From Paenibacillus baekrokdamisoli (GTDB taxonomy: Bacteria > Bacillota > Bacilli > Paenibacillales > Paenibacillaceae), in assembly GCF_003945345.1 (NCBI RefSeq), contig NZ_AP019308.1, positions 4,481,501-4,545,500 on the forward strand: 64,000 bases of DNA. The letters run 5' to 3'. The position numbers and the translations under genes were made by a program. Under the pieces are notes generated by a model. The model searched no databases, had not been told where the DNA came from, and was given only the letters and a program-made list of their open reading frames with translations. Shown here piece by piece: positions 9,482 to 17,485 of this stretch. Position 1 is the first letter of the stretch, and each line of letters starts with the position of its first letter.

Positions 9482-9737
9482 TTTTTTGCTCCACACATTT
9501 TCCTGAAACCATTTCTCTCTTGCAAGATGCGCTAGGGAGCAACGGGCGCTTAGCCCGCTATTCGCCGCACGCGGTTATGGAAGTGCGAGACATCTTTGCT
9601 TGTCCCGCGGGTTATAGTAGTAACTTCACGATAAAGAGCAAAAGGTCAAAGGCGGAAGTGATTCCCGCTTTCAGCGTTTTCTGTTAGCGCTATACCTTCT
9701 GCGCTTATTCAAATTTATAAGTTCGGGCGCTTGCGGC

Positions 9738-10077
9738 GCTAGGATCGAGAGCGTTGCGCTTTGCGCTAGTTCGAGAGCATTGCGCTTCGCGCTAGTTCGA
9801 GAGCATTGCGCTTCGTGCTAGTTCGAGAGCATTGCGCTTCGCGCTAGTTCGAGAGCATTGCGCTTCGTGCTAGTTCGAGAGCATTGCGCTTCGCGCTAGT
9901 TCGAGAGCGTTGCGCTTTGCGCTAGTTCGAGAGCGTTGCGTTTCGCGCTAGTTCGAGAGCGTTGCGCTTCGCGCTAGTTCGAGAGTGTTGCGCTTCGCGC
10001 TAGTTCGAGAGTGTTGCGCTTCGCGCTAGGATCGAGAGCGTTGCGCTTGGCGCTAGTTCGAGAGCATGGCGCTTGGC
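9738..10077. repeat. 26-bp tandem repeat array, about 13 copies (minisatellite)
   Basis: Thirteen head-to-tail units of the form GCTAGTTCGAGAGC plus a[tg]TGCGCTTCGC run up to the purC stop codon. Eleven units are 26 bp; the two that begin GCTAGGATC are 27 bp. Units differ by one to three substitutions, with neighbouring units alike (c/t alternation at the end in units 2-6, g for a in units 7-12), as expected of slippage or unequal exchange. Each unit contains GCGC-TTC-GCGC, able to form a small stem. The period is not a multiple of three and no gene spans it. The last partial unit resembles the end of purC (TAGAGAGCTTGGCC). Confidence 0.9.
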
Positions 10078-10081
10078 GCGC

Positions 10082-10972
10082 TTAGAGAGCTTGGCCGGTT
10101 AAGACTTTGTAGATGTCCAGGTAGCGGCGGGTTGTTTCTTCTACCACCGCTGTAGGTAATGGAGCCGGTTTGCTGTTTTGGTCCCAGTCGGAACCAAGCA
10201 GATAGGTACGAACCGGCTCTTTGTCCATGCTGTCAATCTCGATGTCGAGCGCATAGTTCTCTTTGGCCCAGAAGCGTGATGAATCTGGGGTGAAGATTTC
10301 ATCGATCAGGATGACTTTGCCGTCGATAAGTCCGAATTCGAATTTGCAATCAGCTAGTATGATGCCGCGTTCTTCGCAGAAGCTGCGAGCAAATTCATAG
10401 AGCTTGATGCTTTGGTCACGGAGTTCTATAGCGAGCTCCGAGCCAACCATCTCCTGCATCTTCTCGAATGGGATATCTTCGTCGTGACCGACATCATTCT
10501 TGGCTGCTGGCGTGAACAACGGTTGATCAAACCGCTCATTCTTGCGAAGACCAGCCCGAAGCTCGATTCCGTTAATTGCCGATGTTTTCACATATTGTCT
10601 CCAACCGCCGCCAGTGATATAGCCCCGAACGACACATTCGATATCAATACGCTCTGCTTTCTTGGAAACCATGATCCGATTCTTCAGCAGCCCAGGCTCA
10701 GTAACAAGATCACCCAGCTTCTCTACATCGGTATGCACGATATGGTTCTCTATAATAGCTGCCGTCTGTTCGAACCAGAAGGCTGACAATCGATTGAGTA
10801 CATTGCCCTTCTCCGGTACAGCCGGATCGAGCACATAATCGAATGCACTAATTCGATCCGTTACAACGATCAGGTAATGCTCGCCTAGATCATACAGCTC
10901 ACGTACTTTACCTTTATATAGCAAAGGTGCTTTGATATAGTCCACAGCCGTGGACAACGCTTGTGTAGTCAT
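10082..10972 (-). CDS. purC: SAICAR synthase
   Basis: Condenses CAIR with aspartate to SAICAR. At 296 residues it belongs to the longer form (like the yeast and many proteobacterial enzymes), not the roughly 240-residue form of B. subtilis. Motifs: LLYKGKVRELYDLG, ISAFDYVLDPAVPEKG, VRGYITGGGWRQY, and GIILADCKFEFG with VLIDEIFTPDSSRFW. The ATG chosen has GGGGAG eight bases upstream; the frame is open nine codons further. It is preceded by purB after a 37-base gap and followed by the minisatellite. Confidence 0.96.
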   Translation of the reverse strand: MTTQALSTAVDYIKAPLLYKGKVRELYDLGEHYLIVVTDRISAFDYVLDPAVPEKGNVLNRLSAFWFEQTAAIIENHIVHTDVEKLGDLVTEPGLLKNRIMVSKKAERIDIECVVRGYITGGGWRQYVKTSAINGIELRAGLRKNERFDQPLFTPAAKNDVGHDEDIPFEKMQEMVGSELAIELRDQSIKLYEFARSFCEERGIILADCKFEFGLIDGKVILIDEIFTPDSSRFWAKENYALDIEIDSMDKEPVRTYLLGSDWDQNSKPAPLPTAVVEETTRRYLDIYKVLTGQAL

Positions 10973-11009
10973 TGCACTTGCTCCCCTTCCGCTCAACAAT
11001 TAGATCAAA

Positions 11010-12305
11010 TTAGATCAATTCAAGACGTTTGAAAATCGTATCCACATGCTTCAGATGCCAGGTTGGATTGAAGCAATCTTCAATTTCTTCAGCGGAGAGA
11101 ACAGCTGTGATCTCTGGTGTAGATTCAATAATATCGCGGAATTGGCGCTGTTCTTCCCAAGCTTGCATCGCACGTGGTTGAACGGTGTCATAGGCTTGCT
11201 CACGGCTGAAGCCTTTGTCGATCAGCTTCGTCAGGACGCGTCCAGAGAACGGAACGCCATAAGTGCGCTGCATGTTGCGTTTCATATTCTCAGGGAACAC
11301 TTGCAGGTTCTTGATGATATTACCCAGACGATTCAGCATGTAGTTAAGCAGCATCGTTGCATCTGGTAAAATAATACGTTCTACGGAAGAGTGGCTAATA
11401 TCGCGCTCATGCCACAATGGCACGTTCTCGTAAGCGGTGATCATGTGACCACGAATTACGCGGGATAGACCAGAGATGTTCTCGCAGCCGATTGGATTGC
11501 GTTTATGTGGCATAGCCGATGAACCCTTTTGACCTTTGGCGAAAGGCTCTTCCACTTCACGGAATTCACTCTTTTGAAGGGCGCGGATTTCGGTAGCGAA
11601 TTTATCAAGTGATGAAGCAACTAAAGCGAGTGTTGCCATATATTCAGCATGACGATCGCGCTGAAGCGTCTGCGTCGAGATCGGTGCTGGTGAAATGCCG
11701 AGCTTGCGGCATGTGAATTCTTCGATGAATGGATCGATGTCAGCGTAAGTACCTACTGCTCCGGACATTTTACCGAACTGAACGCCGTTTGCGGCATGGC
11801 GGAAACGCTCTAGGTTACGTTTCATTTCCTCGTACCAAAGTGCAAGCTTAAGTCCGAAAGTAGTCGGCTGCGCATGAACACCATGCGTACGACCCATCAT
11901 GGCTGTATCTTTATAAGTCACGGCTTGGCCGCGCAGAATATCAATGAAGTTCGTGATGTCGCGCTCTAGAATTTCATTGGCTTGACGAAGGATATAACCC
12001 ATTGCCGTATCGACAACGTCCGTCGAAGTAAGACCGTAGTGAACCCATTTACGCTCAGGACCAACTGACTCCGATACCGCACGAGTAAAAGCAATAACGT
12101 CATGACGAGTTTCCAGTTCAATTTCGTTAATGCGGTCAATGTCAAAGCTTGCGTTACGACGAAGCGCCTCGACATCCTCACGTGGAATAGCGCCTAGCTC
12201 TACCCATGCCTCACATGCACAAAGCTCGACTTCAAGCCATGCCTTGAATTTATTCTCTTCGGTCCATATTGCTCTCATTTCCGGTCTGCTGTAGCGTTCT
12301 AACAT
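11010..12305 (-). CDS. purB: Adenylosuccinate lyase
   Basis: Cleaves SAICAR to AICAR in the IMP pathway and adenylosuccinate to AMP afterwards. The 431 residues match the family length. The start ERYSRPEMRAIWTEENKF and the signature loop SSAMPHKRNPIGCENI (catalytic Ser in the flexible loop) are clear, as is GRTHGVHAQPTTFG. The ATG has GGAGGGC about ten bases upstream; 13 upstream in-frame codons were discarded. It lies five bases after the purK stop. Confidence 0.98.
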   Translation of the reverse strand: MLERYSRPEMRAIWTEENKFKAWLEVELCACEAWVELGAIPREDVEALRRNASFDIDRINEIELETRHDVIAFTRAVSESVGPERKWVHYGLTSTDVVDTAMGYILRQANEILERDITNFIDILRGQAVTYKDTAMMGRTHGVHAQPTTFGLKLALWYEEMKRNLERFRHAANGVQFGKMSGAVGTYADIDPFIEEFTCRKLGISPAPISTQTLQRDRHAEYMATLALVASSLDKFATEIRALQKSEFREVEEPFAKGQKGSSAMPHKRNPIGCENISGLSRVIRGHMITAYENVPLWHERDISHSSVERIILPDATMLLNYMLNRLGNIIKNLQVFPENMKRNMQRTYGVPFSGRVLTKLIDKGFSREQAYDTVQPRAMQAWEEQRQFRDIIESTPEITAVLSAEEIEDCFNPTWHLKHVDTIFKRLELI

Positions 12306-12310
12306 GAGTT

Positions 12311-13648
12311 TTAAGCCCTCCAAATATTGGTTTCGGTAATCCAAGCCAGTGCATCATCTACTTGCGCAGCAAGCACGTTCACATGACCCATCTTCCGTTT
12401 ATGTTTTGCTTCATGCTTCCCATATAAATGTACCTTCGGGGCAACGCCCAAACGGTCCGCCGCTTCATCAATAACAGCCATCCGCTCAAGCAGCGGTTCT
12501 ACATGCTCACCGAGCACATTCACCATTACGACAGGTGTCAGTAGTGCAGTGTCACCAAGCGGCAGGCCGCAAACTGCCCGTACATGCTGCTCGAATTGCG
12601 ACGTGCGGCATGCTTCCATCGTATAATGGCCGCTGTTATGCGGTCGTGGCGCCAGCTCATTGACGAATAGTTCTCCATCTGCTGTGAGGAATAATTCCAC
12701 CGCGATAAGACCGACAGCCCCAAGTCCTTCAGCTATCCGTGCAGCTAGGCGTTCTGCTTCCCGCTGAACGGTCTCATCCACCCTTGCAGGGACGATAGAT
12801 AGATGCAGAATATTGTCGATATGAATATTCTCCGCTGCCGGGAATGTTCGAATCTCGCCTTGCGGGCTTCTAGCTGCTATAACAGATAATTCTTTCTCGA
12901 ATCGGATAAACTGTTCAAGCACAAGCTCTGTACCTGCACGGTTCAACGTCTCGAAAGCTTCATCAATCTCAGCTTCATCTCGGATGACCCATTGACCCTT
13001 GCCATCATAGCCTCCAGTCGCCGTCTTCAATACGCATGGAAGACCGAACTGAGCAACACCTGCACGAAGCTCGTCTACGTTGCCGACCTCACAGTAAGGT
13101 GCAACCTTTACGCCCGCTGCTTCAATTGCGCGTTTCTCCCGCAAACGATGCTGCGTCGTATAAAGCAGCTCACTTCCTTGCGGCACATAGGATTCTTCCA
13201 TCAGCATGGCAGCAACGCCCGCATCAACGTTCTCGAATTCATACGTGATGACATCGGCGCGCTTCGCAAGCTCATGGGCAGCATCGCGATCGTCATAATT
13301 CGCGATAATTTGCTCGGCCACTTGGCCGCAAGGAGCATCCGGTGTCGGATCAAGCGCGATGAAACGGTAACCCATAGCACTTCCGGCATTAGCCATCATT
13401 CGGCCAAGCTGTCCGCCGCCCAAGATTCCAATTGTCGAGCCTGGCAGTATAACCTTCGCAGATTTGGCAGCGGCTTGACCTTTATGATCAATACCATCAA
13501 CCCTGCTGGATTCACTCTTAGCTGCCGATTCAGCAGCCTCGCCAACCTCAATTTCGCAGCCATCTACACCACAGGTGCCCATAGGATCACTCTTCAGCCA
13601 GCTCGTAAGTGAAACGAGTCCGCCTCCCTGCTTCTCTGCTTCACTCAT
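12311..13648 (-). CDS. purK: N5-carboxyaminoimidazole ribonucleotide synthase
   Basis: ATP-grasp enzyme that carboxylates AIR with bicarbonate, giving the substrate for PurE. The normal family start (ILPGSTIGILGGGQLGRMM) occurs only at about residue 67. The preceding 65 or so residues are polar, low-complexity and unlike the family. The first ATG overlaps the purE stop as ATGA, which favours it as a coupled start, but no good ribosome site is visible there and no better internal start stands out. The core shows ATGGYDGKGQ, FIRFEKELSVI and VNELAPRPHNSGHYT. The 445-residue length is therefore unusual for PurK (about 380). Confidence 0.93.
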   Translation of the reverse strand: MSEAEKQGGGLVSLTSWLKSDPMGTCGVDGCEIEVGEAAESAAKSESSRVDGIDHKGQAAAKSAKVILPGSTIGILGGGQLGRMMANAGSAMGYRFIALDPTPDAPCGQVAEQIIANYDDRDAAHELAKRADVITYEFENVDAGVAAMLMEESYVPQGSELLYTTQHRLREKRAIEAAGVKVAPYCEVGNVDELRAGVAQFGLPCVLKTATGGYDGKGQWVIRDEAEIDEAFETLNRAGTELVLEQFIRFEKELSVIAARSPQGEIRTFPAAENIHIDNILHLSIVPARVDETVQREAERLAARIAEGLGAVGLIAVELFLTADGELFVNELAPRPHNSGHYTMEACRTSQFEQHVRAVCGLPLGDTALLTPVVMVNVLGEHVEPLLERMAVIDEAADRLGVAPKVHLYGKHEAKHKRKMGHVNVLAAQVDDALAWITETNIWRA

Positions 13649-14130
13649 AGGGTATCGCTGCTTTCTAGCACTTCTTGCTGCACACGATCTCGCCGTGCCT
13701 GCACGCGAGCTTGAATCTCGGGATCAAAGGCTCCCAGAATCTGACCAGCGAGCAATCCAGCGTTCGTACCGCCGGCATTGCCAATGGCTACTGTTGCAAC
13801 GGGGATGCCGCCTGGCATCTGAACAATGGAAAGCAGTGAATCCAGTCCATTCAAATTCGAGGACTTCACGGGAACGCCAATTACCGGCAATATCGTCTTT
13901 GCAGCGACCATGCCGGGTAAATGTGCAGCTCCGCCTGCTCCCGCTATAATGACCTTTAGTCCACGGGATGCGGCAGATTCCGCGTATTCAAACATCAAAT
14001 CCGGCGTTCGATGCGCCGAAACGACTTTCTTCTCATAAGGAATTTGCAGCTCTTCCAGCACGTCACAGGCTAGCTTCATTGTTTCCCAATCTGATTTGCT
14101 GCCCATGATAACGCCTACTTTAGCAGACAT
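13645..14130 (-). CDS. purE: N5-carboxyaminoimidazole ribonucleotide mutase
   Basis: Class I PurE converts N5-CAIR to CAIR. The 161 residues carry GVIMGSKSDW, the catalytic VSAHRTPD and AGAGGAAHLPGM. The ATG is preceded by AAAGGTGG; the frame is open eleven codons further but that start has no support. It is the first gene of the purine operon, with a leader of about 470 bases holding a guanine riboswitch and terminator upstream. Its stop overlaps the purK start (ATGA). Confidence 0.97.
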   Translation of the reverse strand: MSAKVGVIMGSKSDWETMKLACDVLEELQIPYEKKVVSAHRTPDLMFEYAESAASRGLKVIIAGAGGAAHLPGMVAAKTILPVIGVPVKSSNLNGLDSLLSIVQMPGGIPVATVAIGNAGGTNAGLLAGQILGAFDPEIQARVQARRDRVQQEVLESSDTL

Positions 14131-14237
14131 GCGATTAAAACCACCTTTTATAGTAGATATCACGATTACAGCTTACTTTGCGCATGAATCGTCACTGTTA
14201 ACCAGTTGAATAGATCTGCTTCACATAGGATGGCATA

Positions 14238-14258
14238 ACAGCTCTTATAATTTAAGAG
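14238..14258. other. Hairpin in the purE leader
   Basis: AGCTCTTA and TAAGAGCT form eight perfect base pairs around a five-base loop, between the leader terminator and purE. There is no T-tract, so it is not a terminator. It may shape the 5' end of the transcript after readthrough; the function is unknown. Confidence 0.35.
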
Positions 14259-14298
14259 CTCAGCCTGACAAAAAACAACATTTTTCTCCCCTAATCAA

Positions 14299-14346
14299 GC
14301 AAAAAAGCCCCTCAGCACCGTTTCCAATCGTGGAATGCTTCGGGAC
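14299..14346 (-). terminator. Intrinsic terminator in the purE leader (riboswitch output)
   Basis: Read on the minus strand, a stem GUCCC-GA-AGCA pairs with UGCU-GA-GGGGC, including a tandem G-A mismatch, with an inner UUCC/GGAA stem, and ends in six U. It lies between the aptamer and purE, where a guanine-dependent terminator is expected. About 155 bases separate it from the aptamer, longer than in classic xpt-type switches, so the anti-terminator partner is not obvious by eye. Confidence 0.75.
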
Positions 14347-14500
14347 ATAGAAAGCCTTAACAAAGAATAGCTTGCTTGACCGGTAACAAAAAAGGGATGA
14401 CTACTGGAGAAGTTCACGTCTCACAGCGGGTCAGTTCCTGTACGGTAAAGACAACATCAGGCTGCCCCATGATGGCGACAACCTGTTTCTTCGTATCATA

Positions 14501-14570
14501 GGCTCGTAGTCCGAAAATTAATGGTTCCGGGTAGATACTCTCAGGCCTTATTCCTGAGTATATACGAGGG
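14501..14570 (-). promoter_or_regulatory. Guanine riboswitch aptamer (purE operon)
   Basis: The purine aptamer fold is complete: P1 CUCGUA/UACGAG, P2 arm with loop-type GGAAUAAGG, the J2/3 core GUAUCUAC, P3 CCGGAA/UUUUCGG and J3/1 as A-C. The base equivalent to xpt C74 is C, which by established work selects guanine or hypoxanthine over adenine. It sits about 30 bases after the likely transcription start and should switch off the whole operon when guanine is high. Confidence 0.93.
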
Positions 14571-14608
14571 ATAAATTAGTCTAAATCAAACACTTCTCAA
14601 CTACCTTT

Positions 14609-14637
14609 AGTTTATCAATCCTCCGTCAGAATGTCAA
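14609..14637 (-). promoter_or_regulatory. SigA-type promoter of the purine operon
   Basis: On the minus strand, TTGACA (14637-14632), a 17-base spacer and TAAACT (14614-14609) lie just upstream of the aptamer. Spacing is ideal and the -35 is perfect. Bases 14638-14776 beyond it show no gene. Confidence 0.8.
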
Positions 14638-14776
14638 CGCAAAAACACGAACATTAATCTACAACCAACGATTAAAGTTCGTCTTTAGCGTATTTTCCAT
14701 AGACAACGATCGCTCTTTTCGAGTCAGCTGGATTTTTACTGCCAAAAGAGTTAACCACCTTCCGGCAATACAGGAT

Positions 14777-15355
14777 TTATAAGTAAAGATGGATGAGAAA
14801 TAATACGACAAACAGGATTGCAGCGGAGAAATGCCACTTACGCTGAGAAGTGGTAGTGACCTTCTTCTGCTTCCTTGAAGCGAAGACCATTCCAATTACA
14901 GAAACGATCACAAGTCCCGTTAATGCACCCAACCCTGTAATGAGATCCTTCAAGCTATGTTTTGCGGCAAATAGAAAGAACGCTCCATGGCTGACTGCGA
15001 CAAGGAGGATAAACCAGCCAATGAAGGTATGATTGCGTTTCAGGAATAGCATCACGCTTCTTAATAGTGGGAACACAACACTTGGCTTTCCTTTAAGCAC
15101 AATCATCAGCTCTCGCAGAACCCAGTAACCCATCGCTGCATAGAGACCGAATTCAGCTGGCTTCGAGATAAGCGTCCCGATCTCCTTCATTCTTCTTACG
15201 GTACCTAGATTCGGCCATTGTGTTAACACTTTGGACCATGAATTCGTAAGTGTGACAAAAAGCGCGAGTGTAGTCATTATCATAAGCACTGTTAAGAACA
15301 CCCGAAGTAGTGCGGTCAAAGGATATTTTCTTACGGCTTGGATCCATCGTGGCAT
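14777..15355 (-). CDS. Membrane protein with histidine-bearing helices, possible b-type cytochrome
   Basis: About 192 residues with five or six predicted membrane segments. Histidines sit in or beside helices in NHTFIGW, AVSHGAFF, KWHFSAAI and LFLIHLYL, a pattern like that of ferric-reductase-like or cytochrome b561-type haem proteins. No cofactor motif proves this. The ATG three codons inside the longest frame is chosen because AAGGAAG lies eight bases upstream. It stands alone, after the pbuG terminator and before the purine promoter, on the same strand as both. Confidence 0.75.
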   Translation of the reverse strand: MPRWIQAVRKYPLTALLRVFLTVLMIMTTLALFVTLTNSWSKVLTQWPNLGTVRRMKEIGTLISKPAEFGLYAAMGYWVLRELMIVLKGKPSVVFPLLRSVMLFLKRNHTFIGWFILLVAVSHGAFFLFAAKHSLKDLITGLGALTGLVIVSVIGMVFASRKQKKVTTTSQRKWHFSAAILFVVLFLIHLYL

Positions 15356-15506
15356 ATCACACACTTCCTTTTAGGTTGTTAAAGATTTCCTCCAGTATAA
15401 ACGGGCGATCTTAATCCTAAATGAGAGAATATAGGAGGTAATGAGAGAAGAGTAGGAAAGCAAAAATTCTGGAAAGCCGAAAGTGGACAGTGGAGATATA
15501 AATAAG

Positions 15507-15527
15507 GGGTAAGCTCTACTTACCCCA
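15507..15527. other. Short perfect hairpin
   Basis: GGGGTAAG and CTTACCCC pair perfectly around a five-base loop. On the minus strand it is followed by TTATTTATA, a weak terminator tail. It lies about 30 bases after the pbuG terminator and may be a second stop or an operator for the following membrane-protein gene. Confidence 0.4.
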
Positions 15528-15554
15528 ACCCAAAACATAAAATTCTTATCTGTC

Positions 15555-15592
15555 AAAAAAGACCACTCCACAGGCGGGAGCAGTCTCTTCTT
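15555..15592 (-). terminator. Terminator of pbuG
   Basis: On the minus strand AGACTGCTCC pairs with GGAGTGGTCT (ten pairs, two G-U) around a seven-base loop, followed by TTTTTT. It lies about 30 bases after the pbuG stop. Confidence 0.85.
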
Positions 15593-15622
15593 ATTAGGTC
15601 CAGTTCTATGGTTTCCTTTAGC

Positions 15623-17020
15623 TTAACCTTGGCTGCCGATAAACGCATACCGTGCAATAATGAGAATCGCCAGGATCCACATGAGCCAATGCACCTTGTA
15701 GCCGCCAGCTTTCTTGCCAGCAAGGTTAGCAATGGTCGCAAGCAGCACATAGGACACGATTCCGAATGAAACACCGTTCGCGATATTGTAAGTAAATGGC
15801 ATAAGGGCAATCGTGAAGAAGGATGGAATGGCATAGACCATGTCTTGGAAGTCAATTTCTTTGATGGATTGAACCATCAGCACACCTACGATAATAAGGG
15901 CAGCAGCTGTAGCTGAACCCGGAATCAGCGAGATGATCGGCCATAGGAATAGCGCACATAAGAAGGCGATCCCGGTTGTCACTGCAGTAAGACCTGTACG
16001 TCCGCCTTGAGCGATACCCGCCGAGCTCTCGACGAATACGGTCACGGTGCTTGTACCAAGCATTGCGCCGCCGCTGACACCGATCGCATCCACGAACATC
16101 GCTTTACCAACAATTTTCTTGCCCTTCTCTGGATCCTTCATCACGCCAGCACGGTTCGCCGTACCAACGAGTGTTCCAAAGGTATCGAATAGTTCAACGA
16201 ATGTGAACGTAGCGATAATCGAGATAATGCCTGTGTGCCATACGCCTGCCCAGTCGAAATTCCAGAAGTTCATTTGTGTGAAGTCTGGTGACCAGGATTG
16301 TCCCTTTAACGTCTCGCTAACATTAACATCGCCCGTAATAATCGCAACGATGGTCGTTCCGATAATACCGAAGAGGATCGCACCTGGGACACGAAGCACC
16401 ATCAGTACAGAGATGATCAGCAAGCCGATAAGTGTAAGGTATACACTTGGGCTGCCGAGGTTGCCCATATGAATAACGGACTCAAAGCTTAAGATATCCG
16501 TAAATACACCTTTAGGAATATCTGTTACCACGTTCTCGACTCCGATTGTCATAAGTCCGCTGTTCTTCAAGCCGATAATTGTAATGAATAATCCAATACC
16601 AACCGTGATTGCATGCTTCAGGCTATCTGGAACAGCCGTGAGGAGCATTTGGCGGATCTGGGTAATCGTTAAGATGAGAAAAATAATACCGGAGATAAAG
16701 ACAGCTGTTAATGCCATTTCAGGTGAGATGGGGTGATCCGTTGCTTTGGATGCAAGCACAGTTGCTGCGAAATATGCATTGAGTCCCATACCCGGTGCAA
16801 GTGCTGCTGGAAAGTTAACGAATAGTCCCATCGCAATGGTGAAAATACCGCCTGCAAGTGCGGTCGCAAGAAAGACCGAATATGCGCTAAGCCCTGCTCC
16901 TCCCAGAATTCCTGGGTTGACTGCCAATATGTACGCCATCGTCATGAATGTCGTGAGGCCAGCCATAATCTCTGTTCTTACATTTGTTCCGTTTTCCTTC
17001 AACCGAAAGAAACTACGCAT
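15623..17020 (-). CDS. pbuG: Guanine/hypoxanthine permease, NCS2 (AzgA-like) family
   Basis: Membrane symporter that imports purine bases. The 465 residues have 12 or more hydrophobic helices and the AzgA-type start GTNVRTEIMAGLTTFMTMAYI, then FVNFPAALAPGMGLNAYFA in the substrate region. The assignment to hypoxanthine/guanine rests on this resemblance to PbuG and on the guanine aptamer in its leader. GAGGAGGG precedes the ATG. Promoter, aptamer, putative leader terminator and 3' terminator make it a self-contained transcription unit. Confidence 0.93.
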   Translation of the reverse strand: MRSFFRLKENGTNVRTEIMAGLTTFMTMAYILAVNPGILGGAGLSAYSVFLATALAGGIFTIAMGLFVNFPAALAPGMGLNAYFAATVLASKATDHPISPEMALTAVFISGIIFLILTITQIRQMLLTAVPDSLKHAITVGIGLFITIIGLKNSGLMTIGVENVVTDIPKGVFTDILSFESVIHMGNLGSPSVYLTLIGLLIISVLMVLRVPGAILFGIIGTTIVAIITGDVNVSETLKGQSWSPDFTQMNFWNFDWAGVWHTGIISIIATFTFVELFDTFGTLVGTANRAGVMKDPEKGKKIVGKAMFVDAIGVSGGAMLGTSTVTVFVESSAGIAQGGRTGLTAVTTGIAFLCALFLWPIISLIPGSATAAALIIVGVLMVQSIKEIDFQDMVYAIPSFFTIALMPFTYNIANGVSFGIVSYVLLATIANLAGKKAGGYKVHWLMWILAILIIARYAFIGSQG

Positions 17021-17054
17021 TTTTTAATATACCCTCCTCAAAAAATGTGGTCAG

Positions 17055-17112
17055 AACAAACAAGAAACCCAAGCTATAAAATGCCAATATTGGCATTCTA
17101 ACCTAGGTTCCA
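17055..17112 (-). terminator. Putative leader terminator of pbuG
   Basis: Between aptamer and pbuG, AATGCCAATATTGGCATT is a perfect palindrome. AACCUAG and CUUGGGUU extend it outward, followed by the U-rich UCUUGUUUGUU. This suits a switchable terminator, though the U-tract is imperfect. Confidence 0.5.
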
Positions 17113-17165
17113 CGCAAAACAAGAAAAGTATACACGTTGGACCAACAGCCGTGTTACTCATCTCG

Positions 17166-17236
17166 CTCTTCGTAGACAGATCATTAAGGTGATCTCGTAG
17201 AGACTCTCAAGCCGATTCCTGAGATTATACGAAAAG
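17166..17236 (-). promoter_or_regulatory. Guanine riboswitch aptamer (pbuG), variant core
   Basis: P1 is nine pairs (CUUUUCGUA/UACGAAGAG, one G-U). P2 has UCUCAGG...UUGAGA, J2/3 has GUCUCUAC, and P3 has AGAUC/GAUCU. The discriminator equivalent to C74 is C, indicating guanine. Two deviations: the base before it, normally A73, is U, and the pair closing P3 at the junction is G-G instead of C-G. The purE aptamer in this window keeps the canonical bases. Confidence 0.85.
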
Positions 17237-17262
17237 ATATGCAGTTTGTACGATTCTTGAAT

Positions 17263-17293
17263 ATTCTAGCGAGCAACTACGAAAAGTTGTCAA
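17263..17293 (-). promoter_or_regulatory. Putative promoter of pbuG
   Basis: TTGACA (17293-17288) and TAGAAT (17268-17263) on the minus strand are 19 bases apart, slightly long. They lie about 30 bases upstream of the aptamer, where the promoter is expected. Confidence 0.5.
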
Positions 17294-17342
17294 TGGAAAA
17301 CGTTTGCTTTCCGAACAATATTCTTCATTTTTACAAAAGCGA

Positions 17343-17463
17343 GTAGCAGGTGGTTTAGACGTAATATCGTACACGATCCGGTTCACGTTATCGACTTCGT
17401 TAACGATCCGAACCGAGATTTTCTCAGGAACATCCCAAGGAATCCGCGCCCAGTCCGCGGTCA
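17343..17463 (-). pseudogene. Fragment of the guaA 3' end (second copy)
   Basis: This stretch aligns without gaps to the 3' end of intact guaA near 18765-18885 at about 90% of bases by eye. Translated on the minus strand it gives TADWARIPWDV, KISVRIVNEVDNVNRIVYDI and TSKPPA, the GuaA C-terminal dimerisation region, with few amino-acid changes. It then diverges into unrelated sequence instead of ending ATIEWE. No upstream part of guaA is present, so it cannot encode a working enzyme. It begins 23 bases after the stop of the PrsA-like gene. Confidence 0.9.
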
Positions 17464-17485
17464 GACAAGTGTACTTCGGTCTCCA

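Noticed and set aside
8626..9687. Plus-strand frame of 353 codons
   Set aside because: It runs antisense across purQ and purS, has no ribosome site and shows no protein family features.
9738..10077. CRISPR array
   Set aside because: Units are directly adjacent with no unique spacers and no cas genes; it is a minisatellite.
17343..17463. Functional small gene from the guaA fragment
   Set aside because: No start signal and only the dimerisation end is present.
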